From positions 1 through 23,013 of the forward strand of contig CABQLK010000032.1 in NCBI GenBank assembly GCA_902465015.1: DNA of 23,013 bases. Direction: 5' to 3'. Every line of letters begins with the position of its first letter. Within the stretch, counting starts at the first letter, position 1. The position numbers and the translations under genes are program-made. This DNA is from an uncultured Collinsella sp. Lineage in GTDB: Bacteria > Actinomycetota > Coriobacteriia > Coriobacteriales > Coriobacteriaceae. The notes under the pieces are model-generated. The model had not been told where the DNA came from, searched no databases, and worked only from the letters and a program-made list of their open reading frames with translations. Positions 7,992-15,826 of the stretch are shown here, piece after piece.

Positions 7992-9512
7992 GTGAGAGAG
8001 GAGAGCCCCCGACAAGGTATGAGGAGGCCCGACTCGGACCGTGCTTCCTCACGGCGCATCACATCGTGTTCCAGCCGCGGTGGGCAGTCGTTTAGCGAAC
8101 GCTATATTGCCGGCGTTCCCGCCCGTATCATGCGCCCCCGTTTGATATTCATGGCCTGCTTGTTTACCTTGGTATGCTTTGGCCTGCTGATGGTGTACTC
8201 GGCGTCTTCGGTCGAGGCGCTGCACGAGAATGGCTCGGCGACGTTTTTTCTGGGTCGACAGGCCGCGTTTGCCGTGGTCGGTGTTCTGGCGCTGATTGCC
8301 ATCGTGCGCGTTTTGCCGGACAGCTGGTTTGGGGAGGATGTGCTCAGGATCTTCCTCATCGGCATGATAGGGCTACTGCTTCTGGTGTTCTTGGTGGGCA
8401 GCGGCAGCCGTGGCGCCACGCGCTGGCTCAACATCGCCGGTATTCAGTTCCAGCCTTCCGAGTTTTTAAAGCCATTTGCCATTGCGTATTCGGCCATCAT
8501 GCTTGATCGCTTCTTTTCGCCCGGTGGCAACATCAACGAATTCCTTCGCAAGATGGGCATCTACCTGGGCATTTCGCTCTTTCTGATCTTTATCCAGCCC
8601 GATTTCGGTACTGTCCTGATCATCCTGTTGACCCTCATGTGCATGGCGTTGTTTGCGGGTCTCGACCCCAGATTTATCATCGGCGTGCTAATCTTCGGCA
8701 TTCTCGTGATCGTGATTGCGCTTGTCGCAGAGCCGTACCGTATGGTGCGTATTCAGGTTGCCTTGAACCCTTGGGCCGACGAGTATGGTGACGGCTATCA
8801 GGCCACGCTTGCCATCATGGCCTTTGCCTCGGGCGGTCTGTTCGGCCGCGGCATCGGCAACTCAACCATGAAGTACTCGTATCTGCCCGAAGCGCACAAC
8901 GACTACATCCTGGCCATCATTGGCGAGGAAGTCGGTTTTGTCGGAACCGTGCTGTTCTTCTTGGTGTTTGCGATGCTGATCTACTCGGCGTTTCGCATTG
9001 CCGAGCAGGCGACCGATCGCCGGGGCGCGCTCATGGCGTCTGGCTCCGCGGTCATTCTCGCGGTGCAGTTTTTGATTAACGCGCTGGGCATCCTCAACGT
9101 GTTTCCCATGACGGGCAAACCGTTGCCGTTTATTAGCTACGGCGGTTCGTCGATTATTGTGTCGCTTATGCTTGCCGGGTTGATCCTGCGCGTTTCGTAC
9201 GAGAGCGCCCGCCGCGATGAGTATGACCGTCGCCGTGAGAGCTTTGCCGTTATGGACGAGAGCACCGCCGGCGTAGCCCATGTGCGCGGTGAACGACCTT
9301 CGCGTAGCGGCTTTACCGTTCTGGATGGTTCTGCATCCGAGCCGGCAGCTCGTCCACGCTCGCGAACGGCTCCGCAAGGCCGTCCGCAGCGCCCCAGCCC
9401 TCGCAACGCGGGCGGCGGATATAATCGAATCGATTTGAACTCGGACCCGTCGGCGCGTCTGCGCACCGACGACCAGGGACCGCGTGTACGAAGGGACTAC
9501 CATGACCGATAA
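7992..9512 (+). CDS. ftsW: Septal peptidoglycan glycosyltransferase FtsW
   Basis: FtsW, a SEDS-family membrane enzyme, polymerises lipid II at the septum together with FtsI. The 506-residue protein has about ten membrane segments between residues 50 and 400. The family region NPWADEYGDGYQATLA leads to GLFGRGIGNS and LPEAHNDYILAIIGEE, where D304 corresponds to the conserved catalytic aspartate. GTG 7992 follows AGGGG (7982-7986) by 5 bp; ATG at 8019 or 8130 are alternatives that shorten only the basic, Ser/Arg-rich N-terminal tail. A C-terminal cytoplasmic tail of about 100 residues is rich in Arg, Pro and Ser. The 3' end overlaps murG by 11 bp. Confidence 0.95.
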   Translation: MREESPRQGMRRPDSDRASSRRITSCSSRGGQSFSERYIAGVPARIMRPRLIFMACLFTLVCFGLLMVYSASSVEALHENGSATFFLGRQAAFAVVGVLALIAIVRVLPDSWFGEDVLRIFLIGMIGLLLLVFLVGSGSRGATRWLNIAGIQFQPSEFLKPFAIAYSAIMLDRFFSPGGNINEFLRKMGIYLGISLFLIFIQPDFGTVLIILLTLMCMALFAGLDPRFIIGVLIFGILVIVIALVAEPYRMVRIQVALNPWADEYGDGYQATLAIMAFASGGLFGRGIGNSTMKYSYLPEAHNDYILAIIGEEVGFVGTVLFFLVFAMLIYSAFRIAEQATDRRGALMASGSAVILAVQFLINALGILNVFPMTGKPLPFISYGGSSIIVSLMLAGLILRVSYESARRDEYDRRRESFAVMDESTAGVAHVRGERPSRSGFTVLDGSASEPAARPRSRTAPQGRPQRPSPRNAGGGYNRIDLNSDPSARLRTDDQGPRVRRDYHDR

Positions 9513-10617
9513 AATGACCGTTGCTATTGCAGCCGGCGGCACGGCAGGACACATCAACCCCGCGCTCGCCTTGGCCGAAGAGCTGCGTGACCGTGGTCAC
9601 CACGTTGTGTTCGTGGGCCAGTCGCGCAAGCTCGAGGGTCGTCTGGTCCCCGAGGCTGGGTTTGATTTTGTGCCCATTACGGTCACGGGCTTCGACCGCT
9701 CCCGTCCTTGGACGGCGCTGACCTCGCTGTGGCGTGTCAACAAGGCCAAACGTGCGCTCGCCAGTCATTTCTCAAAGGTTGGCAAGCCCGATGCCGCCAT
9801 TGGTTTTGGTGCCTATGTCGAGGTTCCGCTGCTGGGGTGGTGTAAGGGCGCGGGCGTTCCGTATCTGCTGCATGAGCAGAACTCTGTTCCGGGCCTGGCC
9901 AACAAGATGATGAACTCCCACGCCGCCCGCGTGTGCATCTCGGTGCCGGCAGCGCGTTCGGTCTTTGAGCGCGAAGGTGACCCTGGCCACGTGCTCATGA
10001 CCGGCAACCCCGTACGTCGCTCGGTAATCGAGGGCGATCGCGCTCGCGGCCGCAAGGCACTTGGCGTTCCCGAGGACGCTACGCTGCTGCTCGTCTTTGG
10101 CGGTTCACTTGGCGCCCAGCACCTCAACGAGCGCGTGGCTTCGCTCAAAAACGAGCTGCTTTCGCGCAAGAACCTCTATGTGTTGCATTCGACGGGTGCC
10201 GACGGCTTTGAGGAGACCGAGTGCGCTTTGGCGCTGACGCCCGAGGAGGCGAAGCGTTACCGCGTCCAGCCTTACATCGACAACATGGGCGATATGCTGG
10301 CTGCTGCCGATTTGGTGCTCTCGCGTTCGGGCGCATCGAGCGTGGCCGAGATCGCTGCACTCGCCGTGCCTTCGGTGCTCGTGCCGTACCCGCACGCCAC
10401 GGCCGATCACCAAACCACCAATGCCCGTTATCTGGTCGACGCCGGGGCCGGCGTGCTCTGCGCCGATGCCGATATCGACGGTTCTGCCTTTGCCGATGAG
10501 CTGCTGCACCTGGTCGATGACGCGGCGGCGCGCGACGCCATGCGTCAGGCGGCGCGTGGTCTGGCTCAGGATAGGGCCGCCGCTCTTCTGGCGGATGCGG
10601 TAGAGGGTTTGCGTTAG
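9502..10617 (+). CDS. murG: UDP-N-acetylglucosamine--lipid I transferase MurG
   Basis: MurG is a peripheral membrane glycosyltransferase (GT28) that adds GlcNAc to lipid I, giving lipid II. Motifs: the N-terminal glycine loop GGTAGHINPALALAEEL, then GFGAYVEVPLL and LHEQNSVPGLANK, and in the C-terminal UDP-GlcNAc domain VFGGSLGAQHLN and RSGASSVAEIAAL followed by PYPHATADHQTTNA. I chose ATG 9502 (371 residues) because GAAGGGA (9490-9496) sits 5 bp before it; a GTG at 9484 in the same frame would add six residues without a ribosome binding site. The start overlaps the last 11 bp of ftsW, which suggests coupled translation. Confidence 0.96.
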   Translation: MTDKMTVAIAAGGTAGHINPALALAEELRDRGHHVVFVGQSRKLEGRLVPEAGFDFVPITVTGFDRSRPWTALTSLWRVNKAKRALASHFSKVGKPDAAIGFGAYVEVPLLGWCKGAGVPYLLHEQNSVPGLANKMMNSHAARVCISVPAARSVFEREGDPGHVLMTGNPVRRSVIEGDRARGRKALGVPEDATLLLVFGGSLGAQHLNERVASLKNELLSRKNLYVLHSTGADGFEETECALALTPEEAKRYRVQPYIDNMGDMLAAADLVLSRSGASSVAEIAALAVPSVLVPYPHATADHQTTNARYLVDAGAGVLCADADIDGSAFADELLHLVDDAAARDAMRQAARGLAQDRAAALLADAVEGLR

Positions 10618-10714
10618 TTAGACGGGATATCGTCGGTCGCCCTCGCGCTGATGCGGTTGGTGCGGTACAGTTAACGGGTTACAGGCAGTGTTTACGCAAG
10701 GAGTACACGAGCAC

Positions 10715-12133
10715 ATGGCTGATTCCCAGACTGCAACCTCCGCGCCCGAGTTTAAGAGCGCCCACTTTATCGGTATCGGCGGCGCCGGCATGAGCGGCAT
10801 CGCCCTCGTTCTGCACGAGCGCGGTTATGCCGTTACCGGCTCCGACCTTAAGACGTCACGTTATATCCGCCAGCTTACCCGCGCTGGTGTGAAGGTGCAT
10901 GTGGGCCATGAGGCCGCCACGATCGACGAGGTCAAGCCCGACGTGGTTGTTGTCTCTACCGCTATTCCGGAGTCCAACCCTGAACTCGTGCGCGCTCGCG
11001 AGCTTGGTATTCCCGTGTGGCCCCGTGCCAAGATGCTCTCTGCTTTGGGCCACGGCTACACCACCGTCGCTGTTGCCGGCACGCATGGCAAGACCACCAC
11101 GTCTTCGATGTGCGCCACCATGCTCGACCGCATGGGCCTGGATCCGAGCTTCTTGATCGGCGGCATTGTCGAGGGCTATGACACGAACGGCAAGAACGGC
11201 TCGGGCGACTACTTTGTCGCCGAGGCCGACGAGTCCGACAGCTCCTTCCTGTTCCTGAACCCCAACGTGGTCATTGTGACCAACGTCGAGGCCGACCACC
11301 TCGATCACTACTCGGGTATCGAGGAGATCGAGGCAACTTTCGCCAAATTCATGAGCCTGGTGGGCGAGGACGGCACCGTCATCGTCTGCGGTGAGGACCC
11401 GCATCTGGTCGAGCTCGCCAAGTCGACGGGCCGTCACGTGCTTTCCTACGGCTTTGCCGAGAGCAACGACATCGTCTGCATGCACCCGGATGTCAAGGGC
11501 ATCCAGAGTGACTTTATCGTTCGCTTTGAGGACGGCACTGAGCATGCTGTGGAGATCAAGAGCAATCCCGGTCGCCACAACATGCTCAACGCCACGGCGG
11601 TGCTCACCGTCGCCCATGTCCTGGGCCTTGACATCGACTCCGCCGCCAAGGCGCTCTCGAGCTTTGAGGGCGTCCGCCGTCGCTTTACCCACGTGGGCGA
11701 TATCGATGGCATCACCGTGGTCGATGATTACGGCCATCACCCCACCGAGATCAAGGCGACGCTTGCTGCCGCTTCGTCGCTGGGCTACAAGCATGTCGAC
11801 GTCGTGTTCCAGCCGCACCGCTATTCGCGCCTGCAGGCCCTGTGCGACGACTTTGCCGATGCATTTGCCAATGCCGATAAACTGCTGCTGATTGATGTGT
11901 TCTCGGCTGGCGAGATGCCCATTCCGGGTGTCACCTCTAAGATGCTCGCCGATACCGTGCGCGCCAAGCATCCTGGCAAGGAGGTCGTGTACTGCTCCAG
12001 CCGTCTTGAGCTTAATCAGGAGCTCGAGCAGATGGTGGGCGAGGGCGACCTGCTGCTCACGATGGGTGCTGGTGACGTTACGACCGTCGGTCCCGAGTTC
12101 ATTGAGTATCTGACTGCCAAGAAAGACGCTTAA
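10715..12133 (+). CDS. murC: UDP-N-acetylmuramate--L-alanine ligase MurC
   Basis: MurC adds L-alanine to UDP-MurNAc, the first step of stem peptide assembly. Domains: N-terminal Rossmann fold with FIGIGGAGMSGIA, the ATP-binding GTHGKTTTSSM (G122-K126 numbering from this start), EADESDSSFL and NVEADHLDHY in the central domain, and the C-terminal DDYGHHPTEIKATL and FQPHRYSRL motifs. I place the start at ATG 10715 (472 residues), 11 bases after AAGGAG (10698-10703); GTG 10688, upstream of that site, is less likely. The 97-bp gap after murG contains TACAGT (10666-10671) but no matching -35, so I do not call a promoter. murB follows after 5 bp. Confidence 0.96.
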   Translation: MADSQTATSAPEFKSAHFIGIGGAGMSGIALVLHERGYAVTGSDLKTSRYIRQLTRAGVKVHVGHEAATIDEVKPDVVVVSTAIPESNPELVRARELGIPVWPRAKMLSALGHGYTTVAVAGTHGKTTTSSMCATMLDRMGLDPSFLIGGIVEGYDTNGKNGSGDYFVAEADESDSSFLFLNPNVVIVTNVEADHLDHYSGIEEIEATFAKFMSLVGEDGTVIVCGEDPHLVELAKSTGRHVLSYGFAESNDIVCMHPDVKGIQSDFIVRFEDGTEHAVEIKSNPGRHNMLNATAVLTVAHVLGLDIDSAAKALSSFEGVRRRFTHVGDIDGITVVDDYGHHPTEIKATLAAASSLGYKHVDVVFQPHRYSRLQALCDDFADAFANADKLLLIDVFSAGEMPIPGVTSKMLADTVRAKHPGKEVVYCSSRLELNQELEQMVGEGDLLLTMGAGDVTTVGPEFIEYLTAKKDA

Positions 12134-12138
12134 GTCTA

Positions 12139-13050
12139 ATGGGTCTGTTTAACGCCGTCATGGCGCTCTCGGGCATGATCGACACGGATGTGATCGAGGA
12201 CGAGCGCCTTGCGCGTCATACGAGCTATCGTATCGGCGGCAAGGCCGACCTCTTTGTGACGTGCCATAGCTATCATGCCCTCCGCCGTGCCGTGGCGGTG
12301 CTCGATCGCGAGCAGGTGCCGTGGGTCATCATCGGCAAGGGCTCCAATCTGCTGGTTGCCGATGGCGGTTATCGCGGTGCCGTCATTTCGCTCGGACGTG
12401 AGTTTCAGCGCACGGTTGTTGCCGATGACGGTTGTACGCTGACGGTCGGTGCGGGCGTGATGTTTGCGCGCTTGGTCAACGATGCCCTGTCGCGTAGCCT
12501 CTCGGGCCTTGAGTTTGCCGTTGGCATCCCTGGTTCGGTCGGCGGTGCGATATCTATGAATGCCGGCACACGAACCGAGTGGATTGGCTCGCTGGTTGAG
12601 GATGTCGTAACGTTTGACCCGGCATCCGGTATCAAGCATTATGCGGGGTCCGAGATCACTTGGGGCTACCGCGAATGTAGCCTTCCCCGCAATGAGATCA
12701 TCCTCGAGTGCGTGCTCAAGCTTAAACCGGCGCCCAAGGCCGACATTCGCGAGCGCATGGAGCGGTACCTTACGAGGCGCAAGCGTACACAGCCCATGGG
12801 TCGCGCATCCTGCGGGTCGGTCTTTCGCAATCCGCCCGATGCGAGCGTGGGCAAGCTTATCGAGGATTGTGGATTAAAGGGTTTTTCGATTGGCGGCGCG
12901 GAAGTTTCGCCCGTTCACGCTAATTTTATCGTTAATAACGGAACTGCCTCGGCCGATGACGTTGCCGCGGTTATCAGACATGTGCACGGAAAGGTGAGGG
13001 AGGCGTATGGCATCGAGCTCAGACCGGAAGTTAAATTCCTCGGCTTCTAG
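12139..13050 (+). CDS. murB: UDP-N-acetylenolpyruvoylglucosamine reductase MurB
   Basis: MurB is an FAD- and NADPH-dependent reductase that turns UDP-GlcNAc-enolpyruvate into UDP-MurNAc. FAD-domain motifs HTSYRIGGKADLF, KGSNLLVADGGYRGAVI and VGIPGSVGGAISMNAGT are present. The catalytic serine is S227 within SCGSVFRNP, and the C-terminal CGLKGFSIGGAEVSPVHANF and HGKVREAYGIELRPEVKFLG are typical. At 303 residues it fits the shorter (type II) MurB group. The ribosome binding site before ATG 12139 is weak; start codons at 12160 and 12175 are possible and would only trim the variable N-terminus. The last 44 bp overlap the start of ftsQ, a tight link between precursor synthesis and division genes. 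Confidence 0.96.
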   Translation: MGLFNAVMALSGMIDTDVIEDERLARHTSYRIGGKADLFVTCHSYHALRRAVAVLDREQVPWVIIGKGSNLLVADGGYRGAVISLGREFQRTVVADDGCTLTVGAGVMFARLVNDALSRSLSGLEFAVGIPGSVGGAISMNAGTRTEWIGSLVEDVVTFDPASGIKHYAGSEITWGYRECSLPRNEIILECVLKLKPAPKADIRERMERYLTRRKRTQPMGRASCGSVFRNPPDASVGKLIEDCGLKGFSIGGAEVSPVHANFIVNNGTASADDVAAVIRHVHGKVREAYGIELRPEVKFLGF

Positions 13051-14263
13051 AGCATCGAAACCCACCTTCCGCCGCGCCGGAGGGCGTTCCGGCGCGCCTG
13101 CCAAACCTCAACGCAATACCGTCGCGCACTCTAAGTCTGTCGGGCATGCTCGACAGACCAGTCGTCCGGTTGTCGGCTCGCAGCTCGGTAATCGTCCGGC
13201 CGCAAAAAAGTCCTCGCGTCCCTCGGTGACGTCAAAGCCTGTTATGGGCGCCAAACCTGCCCGTCCCATGGCAACTCCTAAGCCCTCGACGGGAACTAAG
13301 GCGGCGCGTCCGGGTCGCACGCTGGGCGCATCGAAACCGCGCTCGCTGACATCGGTGCCGGCTACCGCCAAGAAGCCTTCGGGTAAAAAAGGCGTCAACC
13401 CGTTGTCTTCACTTGGGGCGATGGCAAATAAAACGTCAGACGCCGCTTCTCTCGTTACAGGCAAAGGCAAAATCGTGGGCGGCGTTCTGGCCGTCTTGGC
13501 CGTGCTCGTCGTCGTTGCCGTCGTGGTGATCAACTCTGGATTGTTTACCGCCACTGATATTCAGATTCAAGGCAGCGAGCATGTGACGAAGCACGATGCT
13601 ATCCAGCTGATCGATTTGCCCGAGGTAACGTCGCTTTTTAACGTCGATCCTGACCAGATTACCGAGGACCTCAAGCAGAACCCGTGGGTGTCGGGCGTGG
13701 ATGTCCAGCGTCAGTTCCCGCATACGCTCATCATTACGCCGATGGAGCGCAAGGTCATCGCAATTGCCTATATCAGCTCCGATGACCTTGCCTGGGCCAT
13801 CGGGGATGATGACACCTGGATCGCCCCGCTGTCGACGTCGGTCGAAGTGGATGACCAGGGCAACGTCATCACGACGGGGCAGGGCTCAAATACCCTGACC
13901 GGCATTGATGCCGCGCTGGCGCTCGCTAAGCACTATGGCGCGGTGTTGTTGACTGATGTCTCGGCGGATGTCGCTCCGGTTTCCGGCCAGGCGGTGAGCT
14001 CCAAGGCCGTTAAGGCTGGCTTGGATTATGTGCGTGGTTTTTCGAGCGAGTTCTTGGGACAAGTCAAGGATATTTCCACGCCTTCGGTCGAAGCCATCTC
14101 GGCAAACCTCAATAACGGCATTGAGGTGTCGCTGGGTGATTCGAACGATATCGTCAAGAAGGAGCGCGTAGTCACCAAGCTGCTTTCGCAGGTAGAGGGC
14201 GTAACGTATATCAATGTGCGCTCTCCGGGTAACTATACATTTAGGAACGCTCCGACCTCGTAG
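13007..14263 (+). CDS. ftsQ: Cell division protein FtsQ/DivIB with long basic N-terminal tail
   Basis: FtsQ is a bitopic divisome protein that partners FtsL/FtsB-type proteins. The C-terminal part is recognisable: a transmembrane helix at about 156-176, then a POTRA domain beginning TATDIQIQGSEHVTKHDAI, then the FtsQ domain (QNPWVSGVDVQRQFPHTL). The 418-residue length exceeds the usual 250-320 because of a cytoplasmic tail of about 155 residues, rich in Lys, Arg, Ser, Pro and Ala, in which D6 is the only acidic residue among the first 140. ATG 13007 lies 3 bp after GAGGGAGG (12996-13003) inside the end of murB, in a different frame. In E. coli ftsA would follow; here ftsZ does. Confidence 0.92.
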   Translation: MASSSDRKLNSSASRASKPTFRRAGGRSGAPAKPQRNTVAHSKSVGHARQTSRPVVGSQLGNRPAAKKSSRPSVTSKPVMGAKPARPMATPKPSTGTKAARPGRTLGASKPRSLTSVPATAKKPSGKKGVNPLSSLGAMANKTSDAASLVTGKGKIVGGVLAVLAVLVVVAVVVINSGLFTATDIQIQGSEHVTKHDAIQLIDLPEVTSLFNVDPDQITEDLKQNPWVSGVDVQRQFPHTLIITPMERKVIAIAYISSDDLAWAIGDDDTWIAPLSTSVEVDDQGNVITTGQGSNTLTGIDAALALAKHYGAVLLTDVSADVAPVSGQAVSSKAVKAGLDYVRGFSSEFLGQVKDISTPSVEAISANLNNGIEVSLGDSNDIVKKERVVTKLLSQVEGVTYINVRSPGNYTFRNAPTS

Positions 14264-14340
14264 CGCTGGTTGATGCTTTGTTGAGGGGTCATACCACGCC
14301 GTTTATCTGGTTTGTTTGGTTTTCACGGTCAATTATTTGA

Positions 14341-14369
14341 CTGATACGTTCATAATGTGCAACCATAAT
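14341..14369 (+). promoter_or_regulatory. Candidate ftsZ promoter (CTGATA-17-CATAAT)
   Basis: In the 198-bp, visibly AT-rich gap between ftsQ and ftsZ, CTGATA (14341-14346, four of six consensus positions) and CATAAT (14364-14369, five of six) are 17 bp apart. A second CATAAT at 14351 and a TTGACT at 14337 lie nearby but have no suitably spaced partner. Transcription would start near 14376, leaving a leader of about 85 bases. A 12-base inverted repeat (arms AACCT 14395-14399 and AGGTT 14402-14406) falls in that leader. ftsZ genes often have their own promoters, which fits. Confidence 0.45.
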
Positions 14370-14461
14370 ACGGTTTACCTTTGCATTTACTTTCAACCTG
14401 AAGGTTAATGTGCGCGGGGTCGACCCATGCTATGGCTATAACCTTTGTTCGGAGGACCGAC

Positions 14462-15616
14462 ATGCACGAGACAGAGATCAACAACTACCTTGCCGTCATT
14501 AAGGTGGTCGGCGTCGGCGGCGGCGGTACCAACGCGGTCAATCGAATGATCGAAGAGGGCATCCGCGGCGTCGAGTTTGTTGCCATCAACACCGATGCTC
14601 AGGCACTCGCGATCTCTGATGCCGATATCAAGGTGCACATCGGCACCGACCTTACCCGCGGCCTGGGCGCCGGCGCCAACCCCGAGGTTGGCCGCAAGGC
14701 TGCCGATGAGTCCCGCGACGACATTGCCGAGGCGCTCGCTGGCGCTGACATGGTGTTCATCACCTGCGGCGAGGGCGGTGGCACCGGTACCGGCGCTGCT
14801 CCCATCGTTGCCGATATCGCGATGAACGAGGTCGGTGCGCTGACCGTCGCCGTCGTGACCAAGCCCTTCACCTTCGAGGGCCGCAAGCGCAAGAAGAGCG
14901 CCGAGGAGGGCATTAAGACCCTCTCCGATTGCGTCGACACCATGATCGTCATCCCTAACGATAAGCTGCTCGACATCGCCGAGAAGAAGACCACCATGCT
15001 CGAGGCCTTCGCGATTGCCGATGGCGTCCTTTCCCAGGGCACCCAGGGCATCACCGACCTCATCACCGTCCCCGGTATCATCAACTTGGACTTCGCCGAT
15101 GTTAAGACCATCATGAAGCAGGCCGGTACCGCCATGATGGGTATCGGTACCTCTTCTGGGGATACCCGTGCCGTCGACGCTGCCCAGCAGGCCATCTCCA
15201 GCCCGCTGCTCGAGAGCTCCATCGATGGCGCCACGCGCGTGCTGCTCTCCATCGCCGGTTCCAAGGACCTGGGCATCCAGGAGATCAGCGACGCCGCCGA
15301 CGTTGTCGCCAACGCCGTCGACCCCGAGGCCAACATCATCTTCGGTACCGTTGTCGACGAGTCCCTGGGCGATCAGGTGCGTATCACCGTCATCGCTACG
15401 GGCTTCTCCGACTCCAACGTCAACCGTCAGGACGAGCTCTTTGCTGCTCAGCAGTCTCAGAGCAAGGCCGCTGCCTCCGCTGAGCCGCAGCGCACCGCTC
15501 CTGCCACGAGCCCGGCTCAGGCCGCTCCGACCCGCAACGTCGGTGGCACCGAGCTTCCTAACTTCGGCAACGATCAGTTCGAGCTTCCCGACTTCCTGAA
15601 GCGCGGTAGCTTCTAA
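14462..15616 (+). CDS. ftsZ: Cell division protein FtsZ
   Basis: FtsZ is the tubulin-like GTPase that forms the Z-ring. Visible features from this start: the N-terminal IKVVGVGGGGTNAVNRMIE, the tubulin signature GGGTGTG (105-111) preceded by FITCGEG, the synergy-loop region with NLDFADVKTIM, and a linker rich in Ala, Gln and Pro from about 320 to 365. The C-terminus ends ELPDFLKRGSF, the peptide that binds partners such as SepF. I chose ATG 14462 (384 residues) because CGGAGGA (14450-14456) lies 5 bp before it; the same frame stays open to a GTG at 14408 but that lacks a ribosome binding site. ftsA is absent. An intrinsic terminator follows the gene. Confidence 0.97.
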   Translation: MHETEINNYLAVIKVVGVGGGGTNAVNRMIEEGIRGVEFVAINTDAQALAISDADIKVHIGTDLTRGLGAGANPEVGRKAADESRDDIAEALAGADMVFITCGEGGGTGTGAAPIVADIAMNEVGALTVAVVTKPFTFEGRKRKKSAEEGIKTLSDCVDTMIVIPNDKLLDIAEKKTTMLEAFAIADGVLSQGTQGITDLITVPGIINLDFADVKTIMKQAGTAMMGIGTSSGDTRAVDAAQQAISSPLLESSIDGATRVLLSIAGSKDLGIQEISDAADVVANAVDPEANIIFGTVVDESLGDQVRITVIATGFSDSNVNRQDELFAAQQSQSKAAASAEPQRTAPATSPAQAAPTRNVGGTELPNFGNDQFELPDFLKRGSF

Positions 15617-15642
15617 GTCGTTCTTTGCATTGTTGTGCACAG

Positions 15643-15671
15643 GGGCGTGTCCGTATGGACGCGCCCTTTTT
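15643..15671 (+). terminator. Intrinsic terminator after ftsZ
   Basis: GGGCGTGTCC (15643-15652) pairs with GGACGCGCCC (15657-15666) over ten base pairs, one of them G-U, with a GTAT loop, followed directly by five T. It lies 27 bp after the ftsZ stop and marks the end of the dcw transcript. Confidence 0.88.
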
Positions 15672-15703
15672 ATTTCGACTTTGTAAACTAGAACCTCCAA
15701 TCT

Positions 15704-15747
15704 CTTTACGTTCCCTTTACGATTGCCTCCAGCGCAGCAGGTATCCT
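15704..15747 (+). promoter_or_regulatory. Pho-box-like direct repeats and candidate promoter before pgeF-pst
   Basis: CTTTACG occurs twice, at 15704-15710 and 15715-15721, exactly 11 bp apart (7 + 4). This is the architecture of PhoB/PhoP binding sites, and TTTACG is close to the TT(A/T)A(C/T)A unit described for Bacillus PhoP. CCTCCA flanks the pair on both sides (15694-15699 and 15726-15731), possibly as degenerate further units. A -10-like TATCCT (15742-15747) follows, about 10 bp after the last possible unit. The operon downstream holds pstSCAB-phoU, the classical target of such regulators. The regulator genes themselves are not in the window. Confidence 0.4.
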
Positions 15748-15761
15748 TTTAGAGAAGTATG

Positions 15762-15798
15762 ACAGCCGTATAAACGCGGGCTGTAGCGGCGATGCCGC
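15762..15798 (+). other. Two small hairpins in the pgeF leader
   Basis: ACAGCC (15762-15767) pairs with GGCTGT (15779-15784) around an 11-base loop containing TATAAA, and GCGGC (15786-15790) pairs with GCCGC (15794-15798) around GAT. Both lie between the candidate -10 and the ribosome binding site at 15813. No T tract follows either, so they are not terminators. The role is unknown and chance is possible. Confidence 0.3.
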
Positions 15799-15826
15799 GG
15801 TACTTGTGTTATTAGGAGGCTTTAGT

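Noticed and set aside
10666..10671. TACAGT as a -10 element for murC
   Set aside because: No sequence resembling a -35 element at 15-19 bp upstream.
14337..14356. TTGACT (14337) with CATAAT (14351) as an ftsZ promoter
   Set aside because: Only 8 bp separate them, too short; the CTGATA/CATAAT pair with a 17-bp spacer is better.
14408..14461. N-terminal extension of ftsZ from GTG 14408
   Set aside because: ATG 14462 has a perfectly spaced CGGAGGA and gives the usual FtsZ N-terminus.
14405..15700. Minus-strand open frame (431 codons) opposite ftsZ
   Set aside because: It mirrors the ftsZ codons, is low-complexity Gly/Asp/Ala-rich, and runs across the ftsZ terminator.
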